Notes: a model not told the origin generated them from the letters alone. Shown: positions 34,416-46,785, counted from the stretch's first letter. The stretch is 64,000 nt of DNA from Reticulitermes speratus (GCA_021186555.1 JAJKFL010000042.1:23311521-23375520), one strand, 5' to 3'. Translations and numbers: made by a program.

Positions 34416-36037
34416 TACATATATTCAATGAATTGGTCACTTGTGAATGCCATCACAACAAGCAAATCAAATTAACAATTAAAAATTAAAAGTAACCTAA
34501 ACCTCTGTAGCAACACTTCATTCACTTCACGTATCATTATAACGTTTCGAATAAGTTCTTCTATATCCAGCTAATAACATTTCTTCCAATATGCAAGTAA
34601 TGATTACACCTCCAGGGATTGGTCGCCGGTGACTCGTCCGCGAGAACATGCTGCTGTGCTGTAAGGTAATGCCGGAGTAAATATGCAGAGGATTTATACT
34701 GCATTATTTCCTCAATCGGAGCTTCACAAATCTCAGGAGCCATGCACAAAAGGTGGCTGGAAATTCTGTCATGACGACGAGTATATTTTGAGTAATGGTA
34801 TCGAGTTTTTGAGTGTTTCTGCTTCTCTGAAAGTCCCAAACCAACGATCACTTTGCCACAGAACTCCTCATACCCAACAGCGAATATTCTAAGAATCACA
34901 GTGTTTTTACAACTGCCATTGTGGTGGTTGTGAAGAATGCTTGCTTGCTGGAGATATCATTTGCAATTCCATTACATGGCGCGAGGTTTTTCTTGTATGC
35001 TGATGAGAAGGTACAGACCAGTCTGCAAGAATTACATACATATTCTAAGGCGAGAAACTCTCTGGTTAGTAAATTTTTGAGCTGATTCTTTCCTATATAA
35101 AAATATGTAATTTCCTGCCCCACACTTCAAACAAAATTGTATCTTACCTATGCTGTGTCATCCTACAAGAACCCTATAAGGACCGTGCATGAGAAGCTGT
35201 ATTACAGTACCTAGACGACGAAAATTGAGGAAAGCTTGCCAAAGACTAACAAGCCAACGCGAATGTTTGAATGTTGTGGGGTTGTAAAGGATTTACTGCG
35301 CATCACGGGGTCCACGCTCGTTATTAACACGGTAACATAATCGTCGATGCGTATGTTCATTGTTAAATGAGTAATCCATATTCTGCGACCTATCTCCACA
35401 TAAATCTGCCCCACAATGAACAAACAGGCGTTGTTTTCCAACACGGACCCCAAATCCCCCATCAAATAAATGTAATTAGCGTACAGTTATATTATAAATG
35501 ACGAGGAAAGTGGCATCACCACAGTTATGACTAGACCTCCACGTGGATGTTTGTCACCCTCAATAGGAGTGTTCCACAATCAACACAGCTTAATACCGAC
35601 TGATGTTCTTCTAACACTGTTCGGTCTATTTCAAAGCACAGCATATTTTACTGGGATATTAGACTCTTGATATGACACTAAAATATTAATAATGATTAAG
35701 GAGAAAATTATGTTGACTATAACGCGAATAGCCTTCTGCTACATAAGCTTCCGATCTATATAGATGACTACAATTTCCTGGGCGATTATGTAGGTAGTGT
35801 AAAGGAAATTCTGTGAGGCTTGATATTTTTTGCTTTATTTAAAATTGAGGTTGCTATCTGGAATAACAAGATGTATGTACGTGATTAATATTAATATTAA
35901 TTAGGGAGGTGGAATGGAAGAAGAGAGACAAATTGTAGAGCTCTTGTGTAAGCAGCAATGATCTTTCAAGTTCCATAAAATGCGAGGAATTTATTGGCTG
36001 ACTGCTTAAGGACTCCGACCTCTACAGTAGTTTTTTT
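34416..36037. other. Unassigned DNA with minus-strand open frames
   Basis: Minus frames 34561-34899 (112 codons) and 35211-35465 (84 codons) and a plus frame 34683-34892 are the longest here. None shows a domain I recognise. The plus strand opposite 35211-35465 also reads fairly open with two stops. The pair may be remnants of an unidentified repeat. Not called as genes. Confidence 0.35.
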
Positions 36038-36417
36038 CGGTTGGTTAGTATAAGTAGGTAAGTAAGTTAAAGTTCTTTATGTGGTGAAGGGCGCCACATT
36101 AGATGCTACGGACGCACTGCAGCCGTGAGGTTTATTTGCAACCTTGTGATGAAGATAATTTTTTCGTTTTTCCGTGTAATGGAGCACAAGTTGAATAAAA
36201 GTGACAGGGGAAAACCGAAGTACTCGAGGAAAAACCTGTCCCAGTGTCACTTTGTCCACCACAAATCCCACATGGACTGACCCGGAATCGAACCCGGGTC
36301 TCCGAATTGAGAGGCCGGCGACTAACCGCCTGAGCCATGGCACGACCTACTTAGAGTTAGTTACCTAGTTAGTTATTTACCTACTTAGGTAGTTAGTTAC
36401 CTAGTTAGTTAGTTACT
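36038..36417. repeat. (TTAGTTACCTAG)-type minisatellite split by a SINE
   Basis: Units made of TTAGTTACCTAG and variants (GTTAGTTATTTACC, TACTTAGGTAGTTAG) occur at 36349-36417. Related words (GGTTGGTTAGTATAAGTAGG, TAAGTAAGTTAAAG) lie at 36040-36072. The SINE B at 36081-36347 sits between them, so it appears to have inserted into, or seeded, this array. Confidence 0.7.
36081..36347 (-). mobile_element. SINE family B (tRNA-derived), minus strand
   Basis: On the minus strand: a tRNA-like head GCCATGGCTCAGGCGGTTAG (A box) and CCCGGGTTCGATTCCGGG (B box, 36300-36283), then GTCCATGTGGGATTTGTGGT, a GACAAAGTGACACTGGGACA body and ...CTTCACCAC. The same family lies at 50402-50678. The head is tRNA-like but not a functional tRNA. 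Minus frames across it (88 and 68 codons) are translations of the SINE. Confidence 0.92.
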
Positions 36418-39400
36418 CAGAAAATTCACATTGTGTTTTCTGGTTTATGACAACGTCTAGAATAGTAGGTGGAAACCATCTTTTCAACATATTGATGTAA
36501 GGGGAGGCTAAGACACTCGTCTCCATGATATTAAGATTACATTATTACCATCCTGAGAAATAACTACGAGGCCAGAGTCTATGGACTGCAACCACAGAAA
36601 CGCCCACACGTTCCAGAGTCACCAAAGATGTAAGTCTGAAAAACAAGTCTGCTGTTAAATTTTGGAGAATAAGGGCAATTGTTGAGGAGGTGGTTATTGT
36701 GACATTAATTCATGATGGTGATATGTTGGGAGTCTAAGAGCAGTTTTAAGTATTGAAGGAGTTTTTAGAATTCCTAGAGAAGAGAACTGTGTAATAAAGG
36801 TCGGACTCAAAAAATGGGGAAGACATATGTATTGTTTTCCAAAAACCCTTGATTATGTAAATATAATAATAGTAAATTAGCAAACATAAACGAGTGTCTG
36901 ATTCGGCTCGACGTTAGGATCTTACCGACACTTTCATACGCAATATTGCCAAAGATACCGTAGACCTAGGCAGATACTTATGGAGGTTGCGGTAATGAAC
37001 TCAGTACGTGGACAATGTGCCACGGTTCCAGTTAGGGGCAAATTCACATATGCGGGCAGCTACCGATGTTAATATTTGAAAGGGCTGAGGTAACGCTCAC
37101 AGTAGTGAAAGATGGAAGATGATTGTATGTTGTGTGAATAGAGATTTGGATTGGTGGCGTGAATCAATGCTGATTACAAATCTTAAGTTGTGTGCCGTAG
37201 CCCAAAGTGCTTGGCCAAGGGGTGTGATAGAGCAGTACTTTGTATTATTATGTCTAAAGGAGGAAGTGAGCCTGCTGCACCTTGTAACTTAAGACGGCAA
37301 GAAAATTACTAGTACGTCGAAGTGGGCCTTTGTTTAATTTCCCTGACAGCAGTCTTCCTTTTTAAAGACTCTCGATATGATACCGCAACAGCCTTCTGAT
37401 TCCATGAAAAGTATTTCTTTCCCTTGTAACAAAGGTTATCTCTTTCTGTCGTTTCACACAATCCGCTCATCCCTATTTACCTTTACTTTGATTGAAGTAA
37501 GTAAATTATAATAATATATGCAAAGGAAGACTGGAGTTTACACTATCATTTATAGGCAAAACAGCTCGGTTTACCTGAAATATAGAACATTGGAACAGAT
37601 ATCTGCGAGTACTTTCGGTATTGTTTTTAGATAACCTTCGTAGATTTTAGTGCTGCAAATCTAACTTAATTTTTTGCGACGTCTCTACTAAACTGCAAGG
37701 AAAAGGCCGCAAAATGTCAGTTACCGAGAAGAATAAAAAAAACATGGCGAAAGCATCAACAATATTGTGAATATTTAGTTTGTTACGATTTAATACTTAT
37801 TTAATTTGGAACTAATTTAAACCCTTTTATAAAGACTGGATTAAACACTAAGCACAAAACTAATAAACTCACAGCATAAAACCTTTCGTAAGTCCTGCAA
37901 ATCATCGCCGGTTTTCAACATGTACACTCCCGTCACCTTTCTAGCCCCACTGAACAACAACATATACTGCGATATGAACAGCATTGCCGGAAACAAACAA
38001 GCTTAAAAAGTGTGTGGATTCTCCGGCCGCTACATCTCTCCCAGATTTACCCCTTATTAAGTATGTTTCACATATAGGCCATTTTATTTAAGACAAACAC
38101 GAGCTTTCGTATTTCGACAAAATAGGCTTGAGTGCACCTGCAGGTATAGAAACTTAAGTACCTCATGTCATTATTCCTATGATTTATTATCACCACTTGC
38201 AAAAAGGTTTCTCTAGCAGTAAAGATCTACTCTTGTATTCGGCAAAAGTCTTTTTCGAAACGTTGATATTACGGCGATCACGTAGCGACGTCTTCGTTCC
38301 AAGTACTTCCCATTTCACCAATCATCCCACCGTTAGCCACCATATATTCCGACAGACTGAGAGTGTCGTTAAATAAGCCACTAACAAGTTACGAAAACAA
38401 ATCAGTCATCTGTGAGTATTAAAAGTATGGACACCCGTTTTATAGCTTGACGATAGCTCTGCACCCTCGTATTGAATTCCTTACTTTTTTCCGCTTATTC
38501 ATCGGTTAGCTCTTAACAAATTATTTACGGCGTTAAAATACATTAGGTACGGGCTGAAATGTTCTTATTTAAAAATTACACTACTATTGTATTCACACAT
38601 TTTAAGAAAATGTATTGCACTATTATTTCTTTAATTTTGCGTGTAGACATAAAGATTTATCGTAGCTCGCCTGCCTGTAAAAATGTGTCTAACAAAGGAG
38701 CCATACATAAGCACATAATACTTGGATGGCTTTACATAAAGAAAAGTTTTCTGATAAAAACAAAAATTGTTATGAAATGAGGGAGGAAATCAGAGCAGCT
38801 GCTAGGTGAAATGGCTATAAACAAGAATATCCTTTTATAGTAACAGTGGAAGAACACGTTCCCCATATTTACGTCTAGAAACTTCAGTGCTATAGATATT
38901 ATCTCATTATGTTGCATGCAGTAGTTCTTCCTCAGTTCGTTAGCGAGACTGGCCTTTCTCTGTTGTATCCCTTTGTTTCAACCAAGCTTTAAACCCAACA
39001 CTTCCAGCTACTCTCTTACAATTTTGTATAACTCCATGCTAAGTACACAGCAGTATACTGACTTGCACAGCCGAAATTTTAACATTATTTCCAACGCCCT
39101 TTTGATGTTAGACTTTTATGATTACTTTATCTTCATAACATGATCGTATAGCGTGCCAAAATAGCATAGTACAGTTCTTAATTATAATAATTTTAATTAA
39201 TGAGGGGGTGAATTATCCTTTATGCGAATGTAACACGTTTGAGTAACTTGCAGTGCACCCATCCTGTAAAAAGAAGCTACAACGTATATCGGTCTTGCCA
39301 AGATGCAAAATTTGGAAGGAGGTCTAGAAACTACTGAACAACAGTTTTCGTTTAGGCAATATTCATGATTATGGATACCTCAGTGGCAAATATCAAGGAG

Positions 39401-40639
39401 AGGAAATAGTAGCCCAGGGTCCCGGGAATAGTTGAACATTTGTGAATTTTGGCATTAGAAATTATACATAAAGTTTGTTGTGTTTCACTGTAATATTTAT
39501 CAGGTTTTAATGATAAAGAATTAGTTGTTTGGATCCTATAGCGTTGGTAAAGAAATGGAAGAAGAGTCATATTTTCGTAAGGATTTCGGCAGTGGGGTTA
39601 GTGGCGCAGTTTAAGTATTATCAATACAACATTAAGTAGTGCCTGGAGAAACTAAGGTAAAATCAGACACGACAATCATTCGTGATTCTAAAGTGAGCCG
39701 TCTCGAATAGAGTGTAGAAATACTTAGGCACTTGAAGTCTTATAGTTGCCTTTGTTGCTGGAGATAAACAAATTACATTTTGCAAACAGCTTCGTATGCA
39801 TTGGCTGCCGGGGATCCTTTGTGAGAAGGTTTGAGCGCAAAACTGAGCTTTGCCGTTATGATCTTAAGCTTAGAAACAGGGGCAAACTTATCTTCAGTTC
39901 TATGTTTGAAAAACGAAATTTATCATAACCACTAGGTTGCAGGCATACGAAATGTAAACCCAGGCTTTCTGGTGTCGATGAAAGAGATTCCATTCCCGTA
40001 TATTTTCCTTTTCTTCGAAGGAAAGCAACAGTTCTGAAGTAAAATATGATAGCTGGTGCGCAACGTCGTATAAATCTAAGCTATGTTCAGTGAATATCAA
40101 CCGTATAAATGTTGGAACATTGGAAATGGTCCAGAAAATAAATTCTCTCTCTCCTTCGATCTCAATCGGGAACAGCATATTAGTTTGGTTCGTAATGCAG
40201 GAAACAAAAGCACATGGCAGGACGCCACAACACTGAATGATTATGATGACAGAGAGCACTGGGGTTGCCCTAATCTACAGATGGGGCGGCGGTACGTTCC
40301 GTGACAAAATTATAATTTACAAATTCTTCTATATTCGTCTATATCGCGGCAGTTGTTTTCCCAGAAAATTTTCAAAGTTTGCAAACTTAGATTCTACAGA
40401 CAAAAGCACGTGTGTAGAGCCCCAATCTCGAAGGCCTGTATTTCTCAATATATCCCATTTTTTGTGCTTCTTAGGCAAGCACAGGAAACTTCCTTAATAT
40501 TAAACTTTAAGTAATAGTCATGAACTATATAAAAATTCCGTTTATTGTTACAGCAGACCCGAGTTCGAGTCTCAATCAACATTCCGTGTAGCTTCACACA
40601 TTTGACTTATTTTTCCTATATAAGTCAAATCATGTGGTG
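36418..40639. other. Unassigned AT-rich DNA
   Basis: Over 4 kb without a recognised gene, RNA or mobile element. Frames at 39900-40259 minus (119 codons), 40083-40304 and 40237-40497 plus overlap each other on both strands and lack domains. Nothing supports a gene. Confidence 0.45.
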
Positions 40640-40985
40640 CTGAAGAAAGATGGAACAGATCGTTGGACTGATCGTGTGTGGAATGAAGTATTACATAGTG
40701 AAGGAGGAGAGGAATGTCCTATATACAATATAAAATAGGGAAAGCTAACTGGATTGGTCACATCTTGCATAGGAACTGCCTTCTAAGACGCGTTCTTGAA
40801 GGAAAGATAGAGGTAAGGATAGAAGTGACCGGAAGACGAGGAAGAATATGTAAGCAGCTACTGAATGACCTTAAGGAAATAAGAGGAAACTGTAAATTGA
40901 AAGAGGAAGCACTAGATCGCCCTCTGTAGAGAACTCGCTTGGGAAGAGGCTATGGACCTGTCGTAAAGACAGAATACAAAATGAG
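40640..40985 (+). pseudogene. LINE 3' fragment (second LINE family), plus strand
   Basis: Translates in pieces to DRWTDRVWNEVLH, then (after a frame change and a stop) GKANWIGHILHRNCLLRRVL, RRGRICKQLLNDLKEIRG, KLKEEALDRPLWRTRLGRGY. This is the extreme C-terminus of a LINE reverse transcriptase ORF widespread in insects. The same segment recurs at 47.0 kb (plus) and 57.0 kb (minus). It differs from the 30.4 kb LINE. The 71-codon frame 40714-40929 is part of it. It is 5'-truncated, as LINE insertions often are. Confidence 0.88.
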
Positions 40986-42479
40986 TCAAATCACAGTAAA
41001 TTTCCTTCAACTGGACAAGTACATTCAGTTCCTCATCCTTCCTAACTCATCATTCCCGTTCATTTAGCAAACTATGCGGCGTCGTATCAGAAGACGTAAC
41101 CTTCAGTAAAACCGCCTTAAAAAATTGTAAATTAGGCTTTGTGTCATTTGATGCAATAAAATCGAAGAAGTTCAGCGTTTAATAAATACGGAAAAAAACA
41201 TACGTCAAAATAATGCTTGATAAGTTACGTAATAGCATTACAATAATTGTCGTGGTTATTTAGGCCTGTCTATTATCATATATAACAAAACCTGCTAACA
41301 CGGTGAATTGTAATTATACTAAAATTATATAAGCATGTGACTAATTAAGAATACAGTCTAGCCTATAGCATTTCATTATATTTCCTGCATGAAGTAATGA
41401 CTCTTGTGACTTACTTTATATCCGTATTTATTGCTGTTGTGCTGAACTTCCAAAACTTCATACTGACTCGATGTACAGCGCTCCATGTCTCCGGAAAGGA
41501 AAACTGTGACAGAAAAATTTAGATAAATGTTGCTGTTTGGTAAGATGATACGAGACCGATCGTTTGATACGTGTATACGTTTAACACCTTGCAGAAGTAG
41601 GCTGCATTACCATTTTTTGGTCTTCGTGCATTCCGTGTGGCTTCTTATTACTGACATATATATATATATAAAATAGACAAACTTAAGCCTTTCCTCGCAT
41701 GTGTCATATATTGCAACATAAGCGTTTTGGCTTCGTAAATATATTGTAACCTTCATGGCAATAATATTAGCCCTATATGAAAGTACTGACAATTGTAGCA
41801 ATATAAAAAATCAGATTTAAAATATATTTTTGCTTAATCACACGTTATAAGATAATAAATTTAAAAGTGCATAAATTTGCCTCATTTGATCCTGTAGTTA
41901 TCTTATTAACTATATCAAACAGTAAAACGTACATTATTGCAAGTATAACTAAACTTATGTATTTAACGTTTACAATTTTGACTATAAGTTTATTTCTATG
42001 TCGTCATCAGGCAAAGCTTTGAAAAACACATGGATAAAATTCTCGTTAAGTATGAAATCTAGAATATAATTATTTTTATATATATTTATATATATGTTTT
42101 TATATATGTTTTTTATATTTATATAATTATTTTGGCACTTACATGTTCTTATACAGAATACGCACAAAAGAGTAAACATGCGTACATATACATTAGCGAA
42201 GCCTCTCCTTAACTCTAAACTTGTGTGTGTAGCATGTCATATGAATTAGATATATTTAGTTTACTATATTAAGTGTTTGTATTCACGATTTTGATGCCGT
42301 GTTGTCCTTTTCTCTAATTTCCAGGTTTCAGTCTTTCATACATACATGCATATGGCATGCTGGGACATGTAATGTGTTTATTAGCCAATCACCATTCTTA
42401 ATGCTTCAACTGATGTATTGGTGTATTGTTCAAAGAATCTTATAAATCTTTACCTTAAAATGTCTTGTATCTGTAATAT
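40986..42479. other. Unassigned AT-rich DNA with TA-rich tracts
   Basis: A (TA)n tract at about 41656-41670 and a TATATTTA-rich block at 42065-42125. On the minus strand near 42007-41990, CCTGATGACGACATAGAAAT resembles a hammerhead lacking its stem II 3' strand; not called. Confidence 0.5.
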
Positions 42480-42765
42480 TTGCTGCCGGTACAGCAAATC
42501 CTTACGGGCTGAAAGGACCGGGGATCGAATCCCTGTGAAAGCGAGGTTTCCCGTGCCCTCCAGACAGGCCTCGAGGACCAGCTAGCCTCTTGTATCATGG
42601 GAGCGGGCTCATTTCACGGGGTAAAGCGACCGGGGAGTGGTGCTGGCTACCCACCTCCTTCTAGTGCTGAGTTGCGAATGGGTTGGAAGTATACCTGCGC
42701 CTCCTCTTTGTGCCTGCATATGCAGGTCATGCGAGGACCGTTCTCTTTTAACGGTAGTATTTATA
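42480..42765 (+). mobile_element. SINE family D (tRNA-like head), plus strand
   Basis: GGACCGGGGATCGAATCCCTG (from 42516) contains a B-box-like core. Upstream, TGCTGCCGGTACAGCAAATC fits a degenerate head. The GC-rich body (CCCTCCAGACAGGCCTCGAG, ACGGGGTAAAGCGACCGGGG, GGCTACCCACCTCC) stands out from its surroundings. It may be a relative of family V. No second copy in the window confirms it, so confidence is moderate. Confidence 0.55.
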
Positions 42766-43799
42766 AGAAATTCTCAGCTTGTGTAGACAGTAGCCTCATG
42801 GCGGCATGTACAGAATGCCTCTTTATCAGTGTGTCTATTTATATCCTCCCCTGCATCCTACGGCCGTAATAGGCACATTAATGCTTTTATTGTTTGCAGT
42901 GTGGACTAGATGGCGCGAATCCTCCCTTATAGACTCGAGAGACAGCAACCACTCTTGGCGTAATTGGTTGGGAGCCCCCATAGAATTACGAGTATTAGCC
43001 AAGTTACTCGCGGATCTCATAAGAGTGATTCAGAATACTGTCTTCTGTCAGAAGAACGGAATTCGGTGCGAAAGATTTCAACGCAAATTTTAATATTCCT
43101 TAAGTCTGAGGGCCCAGTGCCGCAGGGCCTGCAGGGGCCTTATACGCGCCGCTGGTCACAATATATTGAATGTAATGAAAGACAATATCGTGCTCATTGC
43201 GACTACAGGGAAAAAGGTAAGGCTATAAATACACTATTGGTAATGAGGCTTCCTATACGTTACAGATTATGACATAAAATACAACTGGAGAACGAGGAAT
43301 ATTCCAGCTGTTTTTCTAGGCCAAGGCCGAGAAATCGCTCAGATATATAGCCTTAGGGCATGAGGCCGAATGACCTTTTTAAACATATGTCCATCTTTGT
43401 CTGTGGATTCGTTGTCAGCAACATCCACTAGAATATTGTTCCGTTAACTCACTTTAATAATACCCAAATAAATTGTACCAGCGAAACCTAGGTTCGAAGC
43501 TGTCATGCCCCAATTTACTTTAATATTTTTCTGATAAATAATTTAAAAATATCTTACCATAAATGATATGAACCCCAAATCAGCACCACTGTATAACTTA
43601 TAATATCCAACATGGCCGACAGCCTTTGCGTTCCATCCATCTTTGAAAGTTTCTTCTTACAAAATGTCTCCCAATGTTACCGTTTTTCTCTTCGTTTTAA
43701 TAGCGTAATCGCCCAGCATTCCCACAATAAGGTTTTTATTTTAGTCTCCACTTGAATAATATCCTACACTGAAATGACTACAAAACCTACGTTCTTAGT
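42766..43799. other. Unassigned DNA
   Basis: Overlapping plus frames at 42597-43272 (90-102 codons, three frames) and a minus frame lie over the SINE and its right flank. None has a domain. No gene called. Confidence 0.4.
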
Positions 43800-44250
43800 C
43801 CCACGTCTACTCACTTTAATACTAAACAAGACGACGACTTACTGCAGTCTACTCTGTCCATTTAATGATATATATCGATATAGCGGTTAATTATGCACAA
43901 AACCATTCTAATTCTATCCTGTTTTATTTCCGCCTGGTCTATCGGTTTGAATATTATACAATATGACAAATTACTGTAGTCTTTTCTGTTCATTTAAAAA
44001 TATACTATAATATAGTGGTTCATTTTATAGATCCCTTTTAGTAGTATAATGTTTGACTCTCTCCTCACCTACCCGTATGAATACTATCCAAGAGACAACT
44101 CCGTGTAGTGTTCTCAGTTCATTTACTCATATAATACAGCGGTTTATTTTTAGAGATATTAATCTGTTTCTCGTTTGCCTGACCTTTCTGATTGACTATT
44201 ATCTAAGATGCAACTGCCGTCTCCTCATTTCGTTTAATAATAAACAAAAT
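43800..44250. repeat. Diverged tandem repeat, period about 125 bp
   Basis: Three clear units start near 43841, 43966 and 44091, a spacing of 125 bp each. Each contains an ACTG(C/T)AGT-like word, then CTGTYCATTTAA, ATATA..., and TATAGYGGTTYATT. A fourth partial unit follows near 44212. Units have diverged strongly, so this looks like an old satellite-like array. Confidence 0.7.
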
Positions 44251-44615
44251 GTGATTGTGGTATATAGACATATTAAAAACAAACCACTGAAACATGACAG
44301 CTGCGAACCTATGGTTCGTTGCTATAATTTAAGTGTAGGATATTGTTAAACACGAATAAGCAGGTAAATGAATGAATATATATTGTAACAGACCAAAGAT
44401 AATATTAAGGTACATTTGTAAGATGAAAACACCATAGTAACATGGATATGTAAATAAATGCACATGTATACTATTAACACAGACTGAGTCAGGCTAACAG
44501 CTATTAAAATAGATCTTTCAATATGGCAAATATTTTAGGCCATATTGAAATAAGATAAAATTAAATGTATATGGGGTGTACATAGAAGCATTAGAATAGA
44601 AACATTGGACATTAC
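44251..44615. other. Unassigned DNA left of the PLE, with duplicated flank
   Basis: ACACGAATAAGCAGGTAAAT at about 44350 recurs as ACATGAATAAGCAGGTAAAT at about 45315, with related sequence upstream of both (GCTATAATTTAAGTG / CATAATTTAGGTATA). The PLE therefore landed between two diverged direct repeats. 44604-44615 is the left target-site duplication. Confidence 0.6.
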
Positions 44616-44698
44616 ATTAAATTAAGTTATAGACCAACTGATGCACACTAAAACTACTTTTTTAAGTAGCTTTATTATTAAAATTGTTAAAAATTGTA

Positions 44699-44739
44699 CC
44701 CCTACACGTGTTTCGATCCTAGGATCATCGTCAGGGGGT
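44699..44739 (-). ncRNA. Hammerhead ribozyme (left arm of PLE)
   Basis: Minus strand: stem I CCCC/GGGG, CTGACGA (44734-44728), stem II GATC/GATC extended by the palindrome GATCCTAGGATC (44715-44726), GAAAC (44714-44710), stem III ACAC/GUGU and cleavage triplet GUA (44705-44703). All core positions are canonical. Confidence 0.9.
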
Positions 44740-45092
44740 TTTTTGCTAAACGCTACAGTCACTTCAACACATGATTTAAAATATTCTATCTGCACTTTAA
44801 AACATAAGTTAAAATCTTGTAAAAAGATTCGCTAAAAGTTGTAAAATTATAAAAGCACCGTAGTACTCCTCACCGCACAACACGTAGTACACTCCGCTCC
44901 ACGCAAAAACATTTCATATGCTTTTAATACCACGATCCCACACGCCAGCAGTTCCACAATCTACCATCTACAGTGCTTTTATAATTTTACAACTTTTAGC
45001 GAATCTTTTTACAAGATTTTAACGTATGTTTTAAAGTGCAGATAGAATATTTTAAATCATGTGTTGAAGTGACTGTAGCGTTTAGCAAAAAA

Positions 45093-45134
45093 CCCCCCTG
45101 ACGATGATCCTAGGATCGAAACACGTGTAGGGGT
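45093..45134 (+). ncRNA. Hammerhead ribozyme (right arm of PLE)
   Basis: Plus strand: CCCCC (45093-45097), CTGACGA (45098-45104), GATCC (45106-45110) and GGATC (45113-45117), GAAAC (45118-45122), ACAC/GUGU stem III, GUA (45127-45129), then GGGGU (45130-45134) closing stem I. It is a perfect core and faces the left-arm copy. Cleavage would be predicted after A45129. Confidence 0.92.
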
Positions 45135-45261
45135 ACAATTTTTAACAATTTTAATAATAAAGCTACTTAAAAAAGTAGTTTTAGTGTGCATCAGTTGGTC
45201 TATAACTTAATTTAATATGACGAAGATGCACGGTGGCAACAGTGTGAAAATTGGACATTAC

Positions 45262-46644
45262 ACCTGTAAACCTAGGTTTCTTTTTCATAATTTAGGTATA
45301 TGGTAATGGTTAAACATGAATAAGCAGGTAAATTAATAAGCACATTATTAAAAGGGTGGAGTACAATATTACAGGTACTGAGCACCGGTAATGCAGCACA
45401 AGGATAAACAAATATAAAAGAAAAACCTCATATTGTTGTAATTATAATTGACAACGTTGGCCAGGGAGTTTTACGCAACGGTAGACATGTTGAATGCACT
45501 CCTTAATACACATATTCTATTTATTTGACAAAGGTCGCATCTGTTTCTTTGATCTTTAAGGTCGACATGTTTTCCATCTCCTTCCTTCACGACGCTCAAA
45601 AAACAGGTTCTTAAAACTATCAAGGGGTTAGACTGCTGACGTTACGCCGAATCTCCGACGTTGGGGTCACTATAGCGCCGGATGCGTCCGAGTACCGCCC
45701 TCAGTACTGACACTACAGCGCCAAATGCTAGGACGAATGACGAATTGAAAGGCTTTCAGACGCACGCTGCAATGAACATCTCCAATTATTATACCAGAAT
45801 TTGTGTTGAAGGACTGAGAAAAATCAGGAAACTCAGCAGTGAGGATAGTCGATGTACCAGCCGGCATTGTAACCGGTACCTGCCGATACAATCCAGAGCA
45901 TTCCCGCTAAACCAAGTTGATCCGTAGTAAGACATAGGATATAAAAATATTACATCTATACCGAGTATTGTGAGAGTTGTTCGTTCTGTGTTTCTGACAC
46001 TGATATAGTCCGTTTCAAACGTACGTTACGTCCTCAAACAAGCTAAATGAAACGGTATTTTATAGCTGCATGCATTTACCACTCCACTTCCACCATTATC
46101 CCCTTACATGTATGTTTACTAACGTTAACACGAACAAGTGAGAAGTTACGAAAGTTTCCCATCTCCTCTTATGCACCTTTGAAAGGGGTCACTATATTTT
46201 ATGACTTCACTTCACCCCATCATAATATTACAGCAAGAAATAGACACACGCACTTGCACATTCCAGGCCTGATGCACTAATGACAGAGGAGAGAAACACG
46301 CGTGACAGGTACCATTCTCTTGCACCACTCCGACAGCGTTCGATGGAAATGTGCCACAGGCAGATGTGTAATTGGGATGTAGTCTGTTTATATTACGCAT
46401 ATCAATTTCAAATACATCTGTAAATACGAAACAGGACTAAGCCTTTTTAGCAATTTCTATCAAAGTTTACCGCCTTACTGATATCAAATCAACGTTCTGC
46501 TAAACAGCAATTTTTTTTCATTCCTAATTTTAAAATGTATTTCTTTAGTAAAACGTGAAGGTGTTCCTATGCACGTAATGAAGGCACACGCGGCAATGAA
46601 GGAAGGTATGCCTCGGATCATGTTTCGTTAAATTTTGCATTAAA
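45262..46644. other. Unassigned DNA
   Basis: A moderately GC-rich patch at 45590-45930 holds short frames on both strands (81 and 73 codons) with no domain. Nothing else recognised. Confidence 0.45.
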
Positions 46645-46785
46645 AATGGAGGTGAGTGGTTAAATTCAAACTGCATCTGCTTTACCCTGGCGGAAGTGAT
46701 CTAGGTACCATTGACTAAGAGGCTGTGTGGGTTTTAGAGCCGGTCTGGACGCTTCGTAAAGGAGATTATCTACAAAGAAGCACAT
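46645..46785 (-). mobile_element. SINE family V fragment, minus strand
   Basis: GGAGGTGAGTGGTTAA, TTTACCCTGGCGGAAGT and GGTTTTAGAGCCGGTCTGG correspond in order to the reverse complement of the 20.0 kb SINE body and to the 60.2 kb copy (GTGAGTGGTTAACTTC ... GGGCCCCAGAGCTATTCTGG). The copy is truncated and diverged. Confidence 0.6.

Larger units (their letters stand above)
44616..45249. mobile_element. Penelope-like element, near-pristine, with two facing hammerheads
   Basis: The left arm 44616-44863 and right arm 44968-45216 are reverse complements at about 99% (I count one base change and one indel). The spacer is 104 bp. An exact 12-bp duplication ATTGGACATTAC borders the element (44604-44615 and 45250-45261). 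Between the right arm and the right duplication lies a 33-nt tail (45217-45249, containing GCACGGTGGCAACAGTGTGA) homologous to the tail of the 24.3 kb element. Each arm carries a complete hammerhead. No protein is encoded, so movement would need a helper. Arm identity indicates a recent insertion, or gene conversion between arms. Confidence 0.93.

Noticed and set aside
36283..36337. Possible tRNA gene on the minus strand
   Set aside because: The head matches a second copy at 50 kb together with 200 bp of shared non-tRNA body, so it is a SINE.
41990..42012. Minus-strand CCTGATGACGACATAGAAAT as a hammerhead
   Set aside because: CUGAUGA is present but the 3' strand of stem II and the GAAAC context are missing.
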